Of a stretch of 37,179 nt of DNA, positions 29,618 through 37,179 are shown piece by piece (within the stretch, counting starts at the first letter, position 1; every line of letters begins with the position of its first letter). Under the pieces are notes generated by a model. The model saw only the letters and a list, made by a program, of their open reading frames with translations, was not told the origin of the DNA and did not search any database. The stretch is taken from contig JADJQR010000005.1 of NCBI GenBank assembly GCA_016712675.1, positions 1-37,179 of the forward strand, read 5' to 3'. This stretch comes from a bacterium (GTDB lineage Bacteria > Krumholzibacteriota > Krumholzibacteriia > LZORAL124-64-63). Made by a program: the position numbers and the translations under genes.

Positions 29618-30253
29618 CTAAGGCTTCGGCGGGTACTCGGTGCCGGAGTCGTAACCGCCGGTCGAGTCATAGACGGTGTCGTCGTCGTACTCGGCGTCGG
29701 TGTAGAGGGTGCCGTCCGCGGTCGTCACGGACAACGTCACGTCGGCGCTGTCGGCCACGCCGTACGCCTCGAGGTCGGGGATGGATTCGACCGCGCGGAC
29801 CCTGATGTTCAGCCGGCCCAGCGCCGCCGGGCGGCCGCGTGCATCCTGCACGACAGCGTCGGCCTCGCCGGACATGTCGGCCAGCACCCGCACGCCAGAG
29901 GCCGGCGACGGGTCGGCCTTCAGCAGGTTGCGCACCGCCTGCAGCAGACGGTCACGGCCAGACGCCGCCGACTCGATATCGCTGGCAGCCGACTTGCAGC
30001 CGACCGTCACGACCATGTCGTACACCGACATGTAGGTGCCGGGGGGACCGGCGGTAGCCACGTCGGCGTCGACGGACTTCAGAGCGGTCACCGCCACGCA
30101 CGGCCAGTGCTCGTCACCCTCGGGCAGGATCTCGAACGTGCCGACCAGCGCCGGGTCCGCCGGCCACGACGACACCTTCTCCAGCGCCAGCCACGCCGCA
30201 ACGTTGTCGTCGATGTGGTCGACCAGCGCCGCCTTGACGCTCTCGTAACTCAC
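29618..30253 (-). CDS. Tail completion / tail terminator protein
   Basis: A 211-aa protein: ALVDHIDDNVAAWLALEKVS, YMSVYDMVVTVGCKSAASDI, ESAASGRDRLLQAVRNLLKA then a β segment, with an acidic C-terminal tail (LYTDAEYDDDTVYDSTGGYD). The size, α/β pattern and place between neck proteins and sheath fit the tail terminator of HK97/SPP1-like heads. The GTG start at 30253 overlaps the previous stop (GTGA). Confidence 0.65.
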   Translation of the reverse strand: MSYESVKAALVDHIDDNVAAWLALEKVSSWPADPALVGTFEILPEGDEHWPCVAVTALKSVDADVATAGPPGTYMSVYDMVVTVGCKSAASDIESAASGRDRLLQAVRNLLKADPSPASGVRVLADMSGEADAVVQDARGRPAALGRLNIRVRAVESIPDLEAYGVADSADVTLSVTTADGTLYTDAEYDDDTVYDSTGGYDSGTEYPPKP

Positions 30254-30711
30254 CGTCGACCCATCACATAGTCTGAGATCATCTCGATGTACTGGTTACG
30301 TTCCGCCTTCGTCCACGACGGCACCGCGTCACGACGAGGCCGCGACCCCGAGCGCACCGCGTGCATCGCACCGATGGACTTACGGCCACGACCCGACACC
30401 GACCCGGACCCCTTCGGGATACCGAACTTCGCCGAGTCCTTCGTCGACTTCACCGGGGTGTAGCGGTAGGTGATGTCGCGCAGCTCGCCGGTGTCCACCA
30501 GCGGCGTCGTCTTGTTGCGCCGCTTGCGCTTCACGCTGCGGGGGTTCAGCGGGGCCAGACGCCCGGAGGTGAACACGGCCTTCTGGCGGTCGCGCCACAA
30601 CTCGGCGACCGGGCCGTCGAACAACGGCCGCAGGTCTTCGCTGCGATCGGCCATCTGTGCCAGATCCTTGCCGAACTGCTCGGCGCCCGTCACCTGCGCG
30701 TCGACGTCCAT
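30250..30711 (-). CDS. Neck / virion morphogenesis protein
   Basis: A 153-aa basic protein: AQMADRSEDLRPLFDGPVAE, then RQKAVFTSGRLAPLNPRSVK, then PLVDTGELRDITYRYTPVKS, resembling the gpG-like/gp10-like connector family that carries an L-x-D/TG motif. It lies between the connector and tail terminator. Overlaps the next start and the previous stop (TGATG). Confidence 0.72.
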   Translation of the reverse strand: MDVDAQVTGAEQFGKDLAQMADRSEDLRPLFDGPVAELWRDRQKAVFTSGRLAPLNPRSVKRKRRNKTTPLVDTGELRDITYRYTPVKSTKDSAKFGIPKGSGSVSGRGRKSIGAMHAVRSGSRPRRDAVPSWTKAERNQYIEMISDYVMGRR

Positions 30712-31067
30712 CAGGCGATCCCAGGCGCGAACTTGTTCTGCAGGCCGTGCAACGCGATCCGGTCAGCCGGCGCCATGTGCGCGGCCAGCATCTGCGGGGC
30801 CGCCTGCCACGACATGCCCTCCACGCCGTTGTAACTGGCGCGGTCCTGCGGGTTCGTGAACCACTGCGCGGCGATCCGGGTGCCGATCGCGGTGCACACC
30901 GCGATGTCACCGGCGGTCACGTCGGTCTGGGCCTCGATGTCGAAGCCGAGATAGTGGTCGATCAGGGCCACCGCCGCAGCCACAGCAGCCTCAGCGGTGG
31001 CGGAGTCGGCAACGGCGAAGGTGCGGCCCAGATGCGTCTCGAGGTCGGACACGGCCAGATACGCCAT
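30711..31067 (-). CDS. Head-tail connector (gp6-like adaptor)
   Basis: A 118-aa helical protein: MAYLAVSDLETHLGRTFAVA, AEAAVAAAVALIDHYLGFDI, VCTAIGTRIAAQWFTNPQDR. The first line (a start-of-domain with LETHLGR) and the helices match the head-tail connector family that forms a ring under the portal. The position downstream of head genes supports it. Confidence 0.75.
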   Translation of the reverse strand: MAYLAVSDLETHLGRTFAVADSATAEAAVAAAVALIDHYLGFDIEAQTDVTAGDIAVCTAIGTRIAAQWFTNPQDRASYNGVEGMSWQAAPQMLAAHMAPADRIALHGLQNKFAPGIA

Positions 31068-31768
31068 CAGTCCTCCTTGTGGGCTGCGAGGAACGACTCC
31101 TCAGTGATCACATACGTCTTGTGGTGGCCGATCTTCACACCCGAGTGGACATGCACCGGGATGCCAAGCGACGCCAGCCGCAGGCAGAACGTCAGATCCT
31201 CACCGACCGGCTTGTCGCCGTTCTGCGTCTCCTGGAAGAACGGGAACGCCTCGTTGAAGTTGCGTTCGGCCATCGCCTTCAACGCGGAGCGGTGGATCAG
31301 CAGGAACGCCGCACCCGTCGCCGCCACCTGGAAGACCGAATCCTTCGGGTAGTCCGGCATCCGGATCGTCGTCAACTGCCCGTCGATCTCCGCGAAATGG
31401 TAGATCGTGGGGAACGGCTTACCCATCGACATCCCGAAGCACAGACCGCCGACCACCGGCATCGTCTTCGGGTCGGCCGCGTCGAGCAGCACATCGATGT
31501 CGAACGGCGACCACTGCATGTCGGAGTCGATCCACAGCAGCCAGTCGGCGTCGTTCTTGTCCAGGAACCGCTGCGTCACAATGTTCCGCGACGCGGACAC
31601 ATTGGCGCTGCTCCACTCCTGGTAGATGTTCGCGATCCGCGGCGGCCGGCCAGCGTGCTGGTCGTAGAACAGCGACGCGATCATCGACTCGGCGAAGTAG
31701 CTGCTCACCTGGCCCGGATGGATGTAGGCCAGCACCACAGACTTCGGGTCACGCACCTTGATCTTCAC
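31067..31768 (-). CDS. GT-A glycosyltransferase in the head operon
   Basis: A 233-aa enzyme from the GTG at 31768, chosen because GAGAGGA lies just upstream; a longer frame begins at a TTG at 31801. Motifs: SASRNIVTQRFL, ADWLLWIDSDMQW with a DxD (D81, D83) for metal and nucleotide-sugar binding, VVGGLCFGM, ATGAAFLLIHRSAL, and GEDLTFCLRLASLGIPVHVH containing the ED catalytic region. This is the GT2-like, GT-A fold. Its place between major capsid and connector genes suggests that it modifies a virion protein; a wall-modifying role is less likely by position. The sugar and acceptor cannot be read from sequence. Confidence 0.83.
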   Translation of the reverse strand: MKIKVRDPKSVVLAYIHPGQVSSYFAESMIASLFYDQHAGRPPRIANIYQEWSSANVSASRNIVTQRFLDKNDADWLLWIDSDMQWSPFDIDVLLDAADPKTMPVVGGLCFGMSMGKPFPTIYHFAEIDGQLTTIRMPDYPKDSVFQVAATGAAFLLIHRSALKAMAERNFNEAFPFFQETQNGDKPVGEDLTFCLRLASLGIPVHVHSGVKIGHHKTYVITEESFLAAHKED

Positions 31769-31812
31769 GAACGTCCTCTCGATTTGCCCTCTCGGTAGCA
31801 AGGTGTGGGGGT

Positions 31813-31871
31813 GGCGGCCCCGGCGCCGAGAGGGTGCACCGGGACCGCCATGACGGTTGCTTAGACCGTCA
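31813..31871 (-). other. Two tandem hairpins after the capsid gene
   Basis: In the 110-nt gap between capsid stop and glycosyltransferase start: a 7-bp perfect stem with 7-nt loop (TGACGGT/ACCGTCA, 31851-31871) is followed, going leftward, by an 11-bp stem with one G·U pair and a 15-nt loop (arms 31813-31823 and 31839-31849). No U-tract follows either one. They may protect or process the abundant capsid mRNA or partly terminate transcription. Confidence 0.6.
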
Positions 31872-31878
31872 GCGTGGG

Positions 31879-33270
31879 TCAGGCCTTGAGGAGCCTGAAG
31901 GCGTCCACGTCGCTGACGTCGCCGCCAACGCGCTTGTACGCGACAAGCCCGCGCTGGCCGGTCGGGACACCCGAACCGTCGACCACGTTCGGGATGAACT
32001 CGACGTTCACTCCGAGCCGGTCGTACACGATGTACTGGGAGAAGTCACCCAGCACGGCGATGTGGTTACCACTGGTGGTGGCGGACACCATCGTCGAGGA
32101 ACGGTAGACCGGCAGGTCGAACAGCTCCTTGCCGTTGGTCATCTCGATCGCCTTGACGGCGCCGGTGCCGACCATCTGCTGCTCGATCGTGCGGTAGATC
32201 GCCTTGTTCAGCACCCAGGACGCGGAGTCCTCGTAGCGGGTGGCGAGGGCGTTCACCAGCGCGATGGTGTCAGCGATCGACGCGGACGTGAACGAACCAC
32301 GAGTGGTGACGGTCACCAGGGAGCCGGCGGTGCCGGACACAGCGGTGATGACACCCTTCGGGGCGTTCGAGCCAGAGCCGCTGATGAACGCGGCCGACTC
32401 GGCGTAGTCGATCGACTCGCCGATCAGACCCGGCAGCTGCGCCAGCAGGTTCGAGTCCTGGAAGATCTCGAACGAGCCGGTGACGTACGCGGTCAGCATC
32501 GCCGCGTCGATGGTCACGCCACCAGTGGTCGGCGAACCGTCGGTGAAGGCAGAGCCTTCAGCCTTCCACGCGGTGGTCACGTTGGACACGGTCACGCCGT
32601 GCCAGGTGTCCTGAGTGCCGGACTCGACCCGCGCGATCATGCGAACCGGGTTCTTGGTGGCCGCACCCGTGTGGATGAGCGTCGGGTCCAGCAAGAACGG
32701 CAGCGCGTAGCCACCGTTGGCGCTGGTCAGCGACAGGCTGGCACGAACCGCAGCGGCCTCCTCAGCGGAGTACACGGGGGCGCCGAGTGCCTTGACCCAC
32801 GAGCGGAACGCCGACATGTACTCCGGCGAACCCGTCGCCATCGCCATGCGGGCAACGCCGGGGACGCGCTCGATCATGCGGGTGGCGTTCTCGCGGGCCT
32901 CGTCGGACACCGCGTAGGACAGGCGGCGGTACTCGGACTTCTCGACAGCGCTCAGCGCACGGTCGATCAGGGCCGGGTCGTCGTCGCTCATCCGCTTGAC
33001 GGCCTCGAGGTTCTCGAACGGGTCCTGGCGGGACACGCCGACCTGCAGCGAACCCCACTTGGCGCGGGACTCGGCGACACGGGCGGCACGGGCAGCCTCG
33101 GCCTCACCCTCAGCGATGTCCTCGCGGACCTGCTTCAGTTCGGCGTCGAGCTCGTCCCAGCGGACCTGCTCCTCGTCGTTGAGGGAGCGTTCGCCCGCCT
33201 CACTGTCAATGCTGCGGAACTCGGCCTCGATCTCCTCGGCCCGGGCCCGCAGGATCTCGATGTTCTTCAT
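31879..33270 (-). CDS. Major capsid protein, HK97 fold
   Basis: A 463-aa protein. The N-terminal ~85 residues form a charged coiled coil (EILRARAEEIEAEFRSIDSE, DELDAELKQVREDIAEGEAE), the delta domain that acts as built-in scaffold and is removed by the protease. The remainder carries the HK97 pattern (SANGGYALPFLLDPTLIHTG, AAKNPVRMIARV-like region, TAYVTGSFEIFQDSNLLAQL, GLVAYKRVGGDVSDVDAFRL). The ATG overlaps the protease stop (ATGA). No separate scaffold gene exists, in agreement. Confidence 0.93.
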   Translation of the reverse strand: MKNIEILRARAEEIEAEFRSIDSEAGERSLNDEEQVRWDELDAELKQVREDIAEGEAEAARAARVAESRAKWGSLQVGVSRQDPFENLEAVKRMSDDDPALIDRALSAVEKSEYRRLSYAVSDEARENATRMIERVPGVARMAMATGSPEYMSAFRSWVKALGAPVYSAEEAAAVRASLSLTSANGGYALPFLLDPTLIHTGAATKNPVRMIARVESGTQDTWHGVTVSNVTTAWKAEGSAFTDGSPTTGGVTIDAAMLTAYVTGSFEIFQDSNLLAQLPGLIGESIDYAESAAFISGSGSNAPKGVITAVSGTAGSLVTVTTRGSFTSASIADTIALVNALATRYEDSASWVLNKAIYRTIEQQMVGTGAVKAIEMTNGKELFDLPVYRSSTMVSATTSGNHIAVLGDFSQYIVYDRLGVNVEFIPNVVDGSGVPTGQRGLVAYKRVGGDVSDVDAFRLLKA

Positions 33271-33959
33271 CGATTCTCCTTAAAGGTTAGGTTGTTGAGC
33301 ATCACCGTGCGCCGTTGCGCCGGCGACAGTCCCGAGTGGAGTGGCGCAGGGGCCGGGTCCGGGTCGGGGGTGGGCTGATCCGTGCGAGCACCGTCGTGCC
33401 CGGTGGTGTCAGCCTCGGCCACGACGACGGCGTCGCCGTGGAGGTCTTCGGGTTCGATCGCACGCACGCCTGCGACCAGGGCGCCGGCATACGCCGGGAA
33501 GGTGACCAGGGACGTCTCACGAAGTCCGGCCTTGGTGCGGACCACCGGCTCGCCGACGCTGATCGGGTCACCGGGGGCCGGGTCGATCGGGCGGAAGCCG
33601 ATGCTGAACGAGTCGAGCACACCTTCGCGCAGCAGCTCCAGCACCTCGTCGCCCTTGGACGTCTTCGCCACGCGGAACGCGCCGAACAGTCCGGCGGCGT
33701 CGTCGCGCAACTCCACGGCGCGGCCGATCGGCTGCTCGTGGTCGTGCTGGTACAGGAACTTCACCTTGCGGAAGTCGCCGTTGCGGGCCTCGATGTCGCG
33801 GGAGAACGCGCCAGGGGCGAACATCTCCTCGTAGGCGGGGCCGCCGTCGCTGACGCGGGCCACCGTGTTGTACGGCACCAGAATGCCGTGCACCGTGCGG
33901 CCGGTGCCGTCGGAACGGATCTCGATGTCGGCGACGAAGTCGCGGATCAGGTTGCTCAT
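33267..33959 (-). CDS. Prohead protease (HK97 gp4 family)
   Basis: A 230-aa serine protease: FVADIEIRSDGTGRTVHGIL, VPYNTVARVSD, then FLYQHDHEQPIGRAVELRDD with the catalytic His (QHD), and LREGVLDSFSIGFRPI with the catalytic Ser (SFSIGF). It removes the capsid delta domain before DNA packaging. ATG at 33959 overlaps the portal stop (ATGA); the frame extends upstream but there it runs through the portal gene. The C-terminus is a flexible acidic/Pro-rich tail. Confidence 0.92.
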   Translation of the reverse strand: MSNLIRDFVADIEIRSDGTGRTVHGILVPYNTVARVSDGGPAYEEMFAPGAFSRDIEARNGDFRKVKFLYQHDHEQPIGRAVELRDDAAGLFGAFRVAKTSKGDEVLELLREGVLDSFSIGFRPIDPAPGDPISVGEPVVRTKAGLRETSLVTFPAYAGALVAGVRAIEPEDLHGDAVVVAEADTTGHDGARTDQPTPDPDPAPAPLHSGLSPAQRRTVMLNNLTFKENR

Positions 33960-35128
33960 GCTTGCGCGCTCCCTGGTTGTGTAGATGTCTTCTCGTTCGG
34001 GACGTCGCCCCATTCCACGGGCGGCAGGTCTTCGATGTCGCGGATCTCATTGACGGTGCGCCAGCGGTTGTCCAGCGCCGAGGCGTGCGCCTCGTAGCGG
34101 GCAAGCGTCGTCGACTGCAGCAGCGCGTCGCGGTTGAACCGGACGTACTGCGGCGCCGGCAGCAGCTGCGACAGCAGCCGCTCAGCGCGGGTCAACCACT
34201 TGTTCAGCGTGAACGTCAACAGGTCCGACCGGCGGTCCACCACGTTCGCGTAGGTCATCGAGCCGCCCGTCTCGTAGCCGAGCGTCTCCGCGACCGCGGG
34301 ACCGAACATTCGCGCGCACTGCGCCTCGGTGAACCGCTGCGTCTCCAAGAACTGCGACTCGGCCGGGTTGATCTGGATCGGCTTCCAATCCCAACCCTTG
34401 CCCAGCACCGCCGGTTCACGGGTGCCCTGAAACAGCGACATCCACCGCGTCTTCACCGTGGTGGCCTGCTCCTGGGTGATGTCGCTGGCGTTCACCAGCA
34501 GCCCCGACGGGTGCGCCCCGTCCGCGAACCACTGCGCGCCGAACTTCGCCGCCGACAACGACGTACCGATTTGCATCGCGTGCCGCTCGATCACCGACGT
34601 CCCCAACAGCCGACCCGGCACCGGGTTCACACGGCGATGCACGAACCGCGCCATGTCATCCCACGGCTGCGAATTGATCCACCACTGCACCTCGCCGTCG
34701 ACCAACGTCGCGTGGACCTGATCCGGGTGGAACAGCGACACCCTGCGGGCCTGCCCGCCAGGCGACCATTCGACCACCTCGCCGTACATGTTGCCGCGAT
34801 ACAGCCACGACATCAGCAGCGAATACACCCAGTCCTCAAGCCCCTGGCCGGTCGCGCCGGGATCGTTCAAGTTCGACGGGGTCGGCAACTGCACCCGGTC
34901 CGAGCCGTAGCCGCGGAACGTGTCCAGCGGCAACTCGGACGCCAGCGAGCAGATCAGATCGATCGACGCACCCACCGCGATCGAGCGCAGCGCGTTGTCG
35001 CCGTTCGCATCGATCGTCGCGTAATCCGTGATCGTCGCGCCAGGATGGATCGCCGACAACTCGAACGGCATCGTCATCGCGCGCTGCGGGGCAGCATCCG
35101 CCGAGCGGCGACCGGAGAACAACCCCAT
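33956..35128 (-). CDS. Portal protein (HK97 type)
   Basis: A 390-aa protein, somewhat short but complete: AVGASIDLICSLASELPLDT, the middle DWVYSLLMSWLYRGNMYGEV, then PVPGRLLGTSVIERHAMQIG, QWFADGAHPSGLLVNASDIT, and LETQRFTEAQCARMFGPAVA followed by LGYETGGSMTYANV are the usual conserved blocks. It forms the dodecameric DNA gate at one capsid vertex. ATG overlaps the small membrane-protein stop (TGATG). Confidence 0.92.
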   Translation of the reverse strand: MGLFSGRRSADAAPQRAMTMPFELSAIHPGATITDYATIDANGDNALRSIAVGASIDLICSLASELPLDTFRGYGSDRVQLPTPSNLNDPGATGQGLEDWVYSLLMSWLYRGNMYGEVVEWSPGGQARRVSLFHPDQVHATLVDGEVQWWINSQPWDDMARFVHRRVNPVPGRLLGTSVIERHAMQIGTSLSAAKFGAQWFADGAHPSGLLVNASDITQEQATTVKTRWMSLFQGTREPAVLGKGWDWKPIQINPAESQFLETQRFTEAQCARMFGPAVAETLGYETGGSMTYANVVDRRSDLLTFTLNKWLTRAERLLSQLLPAPQYVRFNRDALLQSTTLARYEAHASALDNRWRTVNEIRDIEDLPPVEWGDVPNEKTSTQPGSAQA

Positions 35129-35253
35129 CAGCCGATCCGCCTGTCAACAGCCAGCAGGAACCCGCCGGCGGCGATCAGCCCCAGCGGGGGGAACAGCCAC
35201 GCGGCGCCGGCAACGACAAGGAGGGCGCCGAGTAGGCCGGGAACGTACTTCAC
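35128..35253 (-). CDS. 41-aa membrane protein between terminase and portal
   Basis: A GTG-initiated frame: KYVPGLLGALLVVAGAAWLF then PPLGLIAAGGFLLAVDRRIG. Two short hydrophobic stretches separated by PP make a hairpin in the membrane. A good AGGAGAG ribosome site lies 6-7 nt upstream, and the TGA overlaps the portal ATG, so it is surely translated. Function unknown; small membrane proteins at this point occur in some actinophages. Confidence 0.75.
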   Translation of the reverse strand: MKYVPGLLGALLVVAGAAWLFPPLGLIAAGGFLLAVDRRIG

Positions 35254-35264
35254 AGCGGCTCTCC

Positions 35265-36749
35265 TCACCAGATGTTCTGAAGCGGGTCGGACTCAGTGAC
35301 CCGTGCACGCTGCACGAACAGCGCGAAAGCCCCCGTCGCAGCAACCAAGGGGGCGGCGTCCACATCGACCTTCGTCCGCTCCCACGTCCAGGCGTCGACC
35401 ACCTGATGCCGCTTCGCCGCCGTCAACGCAGCGTCGATACGGGGATCGTTACGGTGACGCACCCCGTGGGCGTAGACGGCATCGAAGAACCCGCCGCACA
35501 TGCCCGCGAAGTCTCCCGAGCCGACCTTCACGAAGTCCGTGCCGGCCTGCTTGCACACCCCGTCCAACTCCGGCAACAGCGACGCCACCGGACCCGCCGA
35601 ACGCGCGCCCACCGCCAGCACCTCGTTGCGGCCCACGATCTCCGACACGCGATCGGTCACCCAATCCGTGCCCGGCGACATCTCCGCCAGTTCCACCTGG
35701 GGGATGCCATCGGCATCGGCGCCGCACACCGCAACCACCGACTGCGAACGGTCCAGCGCGATGTCAACGAACAACGCCACCGCACCGGCGATCGCACCCT
35801 CGGTGACACACGCCGCCCACCGTGGACCGGGGATCACCTGGCCGGCCGACGGCTCATCCCACCACCCGAGCCGCTCGCGGGCGAACTCCGGCGGCGACAT
35901 CGACGCACGCTCGTCGTGGATCGTGTCCACGTCGATGCGCGAACCCAGCGCCGGATTCGCCTTCGCCCACTCGGCGACGTCATCGAGCACACAGCCCGGC
36001 TCGCCGATGTCATGCGTGCAACGCTCCGACGCGCACTCGGCCGTCGAACACCACTCTGCGTACGTCTGCCGGCGAGCGCCGACCCGGCCGCGGTCGCGGA
36101 TCAACCGCAGCTGCGAGGAGTCGAAGTGACCCGCCGACGACCCGTACCAGATCTGCGAGTTCGGCCGAGCCGACCGTGTCGGGATCAGAGCACCTGCCTC
36201 CGCCGTGGACAGCGCATACGCCTCATCCATCACAATCAGATCACCCGACAACGACCGGCCAGCGTTCTTGCTGCGCGCCTGGAACTTGATCCGGGCACCG
36301 TTCATCAACTCGATGCCCTGGCCGCCCGACGCCTCCAGCACCCGCTTCACGTTGCGCGACAGGTGCGGGTTGCAGTCGATCAGTTCCTTGAAGTGCAGGA
36401 ACGTCTCAGCGGCCGCAGGGTTGTACAGATGCGCCGTCCAAACGCACAGACGGCAGTCCAGCAGCCAAACGGCAGCGGCAACACCCATCTCCAGGGTCGC
36501 CGTCTTCAAGTTCTGGCGAGGCGCCACGATCGCCACCTGCGACGACGCCCACTTCTTGTCGCGCGTCTGATAGGTGACACCGGCAGGACCGGCGAACATC
36601 GCCCGCAGCAGCGCCCGCTGGTTCTCGTCCGGCACGAAGACCTCGCCGTTGCCAAGTTGCAGGCTGCCGACCCAGTCGGCGACGTCGTCGCCGATCGAAT
36701 CGCCCAACGGCGGATGCGTGAAGAACGTCGGGGCGGCCTCACGCACCAT
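35265..36749 (-). CDS. terL: Terminase large subunit
   Basis: A 494-aa packaging motor. The ATPase domain has VAPRQNLKT (77-83) as the divergent Walker A and DLIVMDEAY (170-178) as Walker B with the catalytic Glu. The following GSSAG and the C-terminal nuclease region (ALFVDIALDRSQSVVAVCGA, with the first metal Asp) complete the two-domain enzyme. Start at 36749 was chosen because it is the first Met in a good context just after the small subunit stop (overlap 11 nt) and fits the family; the longer frame runs into the small subunit gene. Confidence 0.93.
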   Translation of the reverse strand: MVREAAPTFFTHPPLGDSIGDDVADWVGSLQLGNGEVFVPDENQRALLRAMFAGPAGVTYQTRDKKWASSQVAIVAPRQNLKTATLEMGVAAAVWLLDCRLCVWTAHLYNPAAAETFLHFKELIDCNPHLSRNVKRVLEASGGQGIELMNGARIKFQARSKNAGRSLSGDLIVMDEAYALSTAEAGALIPTRSARPNSQIWYGSSAGHFDSSQLRLIRDRGRVGARRQTYAEWCSTAECASERCTHDIGEPGCVLDDVAEWAKANPALGSRIDVDTIHDERASMSPPEFARERLGWWDEPSAGQVIPGPRWAACVTEGAIAGAVALFVDIALDRSQSVVAVCGADADGIPQVELAEMSPGTDWVTDRVSEIVGRNEVLAVGARSAGPVASLLPELDGVCKQAGTDFVKVGSGDFAGMCGGFFDAVYAHGVRHRNDPRIDAALTAAKRHQVVDAWTWERTKVDVDAAPLVAATGAFALFVQRARVTESDPLQNIW

Positions 36750-37137
36750 GCTCGCGGGCAAGACGCTTCCTCGTGAACTCGTCATTCGGGTCGGCCGGGG
36801 CGGCCTGCTCCTCGGACACCACCGACGACAGCGCCTCGCGCAGCTGCTTCGTCGCCTGCGTGATCGCCGCCAGCGGTTCGCCGGCATCGTCGATGCGCGA
36901 AGCCAGCACCAGGGCGGCCTGACCCATCGGAGTGTCGAGCCGACCGGACTGCACCAGCGCCGCGCGGGTCGCATCCAGCACCGAACCTGCCGGCGCCGTC
37001 ACCGCGCGGGTGACCGCCTCGGACGGTTCCGGCTTACGCCGCGGCCTCGAAGGGCTGCAGGTGGGGCAGAACTTGCGCCGGCGGCCTCGGCCGGTCTCCA
37101 GCGGCATGTCGGCGCCGCATTTCGCGCAAAGACGCAT
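36739..37137 (-). CDS. Terminase small subunit-like protein
   Basis: A 132-aa protein. The N-terminus is a zinc ribbon (MRLCAKCGADMP ... FCPTC: C4, C7 and a CxxC near 28-31), followed by a basic linker and a helical part (VLDATRAALVQSGRLDTPMG, LREALSSVVSEEQAAP) as in small terminase subunits that bind the packaging site and the large subunit. A GAGAGGGT ribosome site lies 5-8 nt upstream. It is the first gene of the late operon. Confidence 0.78.
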   Translation of the reverse strand: MRLCAKCGADMPLETGRGRRRKFCPTCSPSRPRRKPEPSEAVTRAVTAPAGSVLDATRAALVQSGRLDTPMGQAALVLASRIDDAGEPLAAITQATKQLREALSSVVSEEQAAPADPNDEFTRKRLAREHGA

Positions 37138-37179
37138 ATTGGACCCTCTCGGAATTGCGCAAGTGCGTAAATCGGGAGG

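Noticed and set aside
1-37179. Extracellular contractile injection system or tailocin instead of a phage
   Set aside because: Terminase, portal, protease and capsid genes are all present in full length and in order.
1-37179. tRNA or other structured RNA genes
   Set aside because: I looked for cloverleaf-like arms with a TTCGA-type loop in the gene-free gaps and found none that I could support; a dedicated search would be needed to exclude them.

Overview
The window reads as an essentially complete genome of a small tailed bacteriophage with a contractile tail, probably infecting a high-GC actinobacterium. Evidence: the DNA is strongly GC-rich; GTG (and occasional TTG) starts and 1-4 nt start/stop overlaps are everywhere; two promoters in the control region are placed so that the transcripts would be leaderless, as is common in actinobacteria; and several small proteins resemble families common in actinophages. 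No rRNA, tRNA, integrase, ParA or bacterial housekeeping gene is visible. Host and genus cannot be fixed from the sequence alone.

Layout. (1) Positions 37137 down to 15869, minus strand: late operon in canonical order. Terminase small and large subunits, a 41-aa membrane protein, portal, prohead protease, HK97-type major capsid protein, a glycosyltransferase, connector and neck proteins, tail terminator, tail sheath, tail tube, tail assembly chaperones (with a -1 frameshift extension), tape measure, a LysM-module-like baseplate protein, a baseplate hub with two putative wall-degrading domains, a minimal spike, gp25/W-, J- and I-like baseplate proteins, tail fibres, then a lysis block (coiled-coil membrane protein, membrane proteins, holin, M15-type endolysin). 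It ends at a strong hairpin at 15786-15830. (2) Positions 15022-15765, plus strand: three small genes, one with a helix-turn-helix, convergent with the late operon. (3) Positions 14754-15021: a divergent control region with two good promoters and repeated GCACAA half-sites. (4) Positions 14753 down to 126, minus strand: early operon. It holds an excisionase-like HTH protein, small membrane and zinc-ribbon proteins, two paralogous proteins with tetrapeptide alanine repeats, a Holliday-junction-resolvase-like nuclease, two DNA methyltransferases of different classes, a RecB-type exonuclease plus RecT-like annealase, a CoiA-like nuclease, replication-initiation proteins flanking a repeat-rich candidate origin, and a terminal HNH endonuclease.

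The HNH gene at the extreme left and the terminase at the extreme right, in the same direction, would be neighbours if the ends were joined. HNH-terminase adjacency is usual in cos phages, so the window ends probably lie at or near the packaging site.

Three genes (tail sheath, tape measure, resolvase-like nuclease) each need skipping exactly one base to read through. In the sheath and nuclease the break is at a homopolymer. They are annotated here as interrupted; sequencing error, real mutation and +1 recoding all remain possible. A fourth case, the tail assembly chaperone, is a -1 shift and is expected biology for tailed phages.

The most unusual points are the glycosyltransferase in the head operon, the duplicated tetrapeptide-repeat proteins, the perfect 14-residue tandem repeats inside a Dam-like methylase, the mobile-looking ANDWMLMLSGD module found alone and fused to a nuclease, the leaderless divergent switch, and the repeat cluster at 2303-2423.
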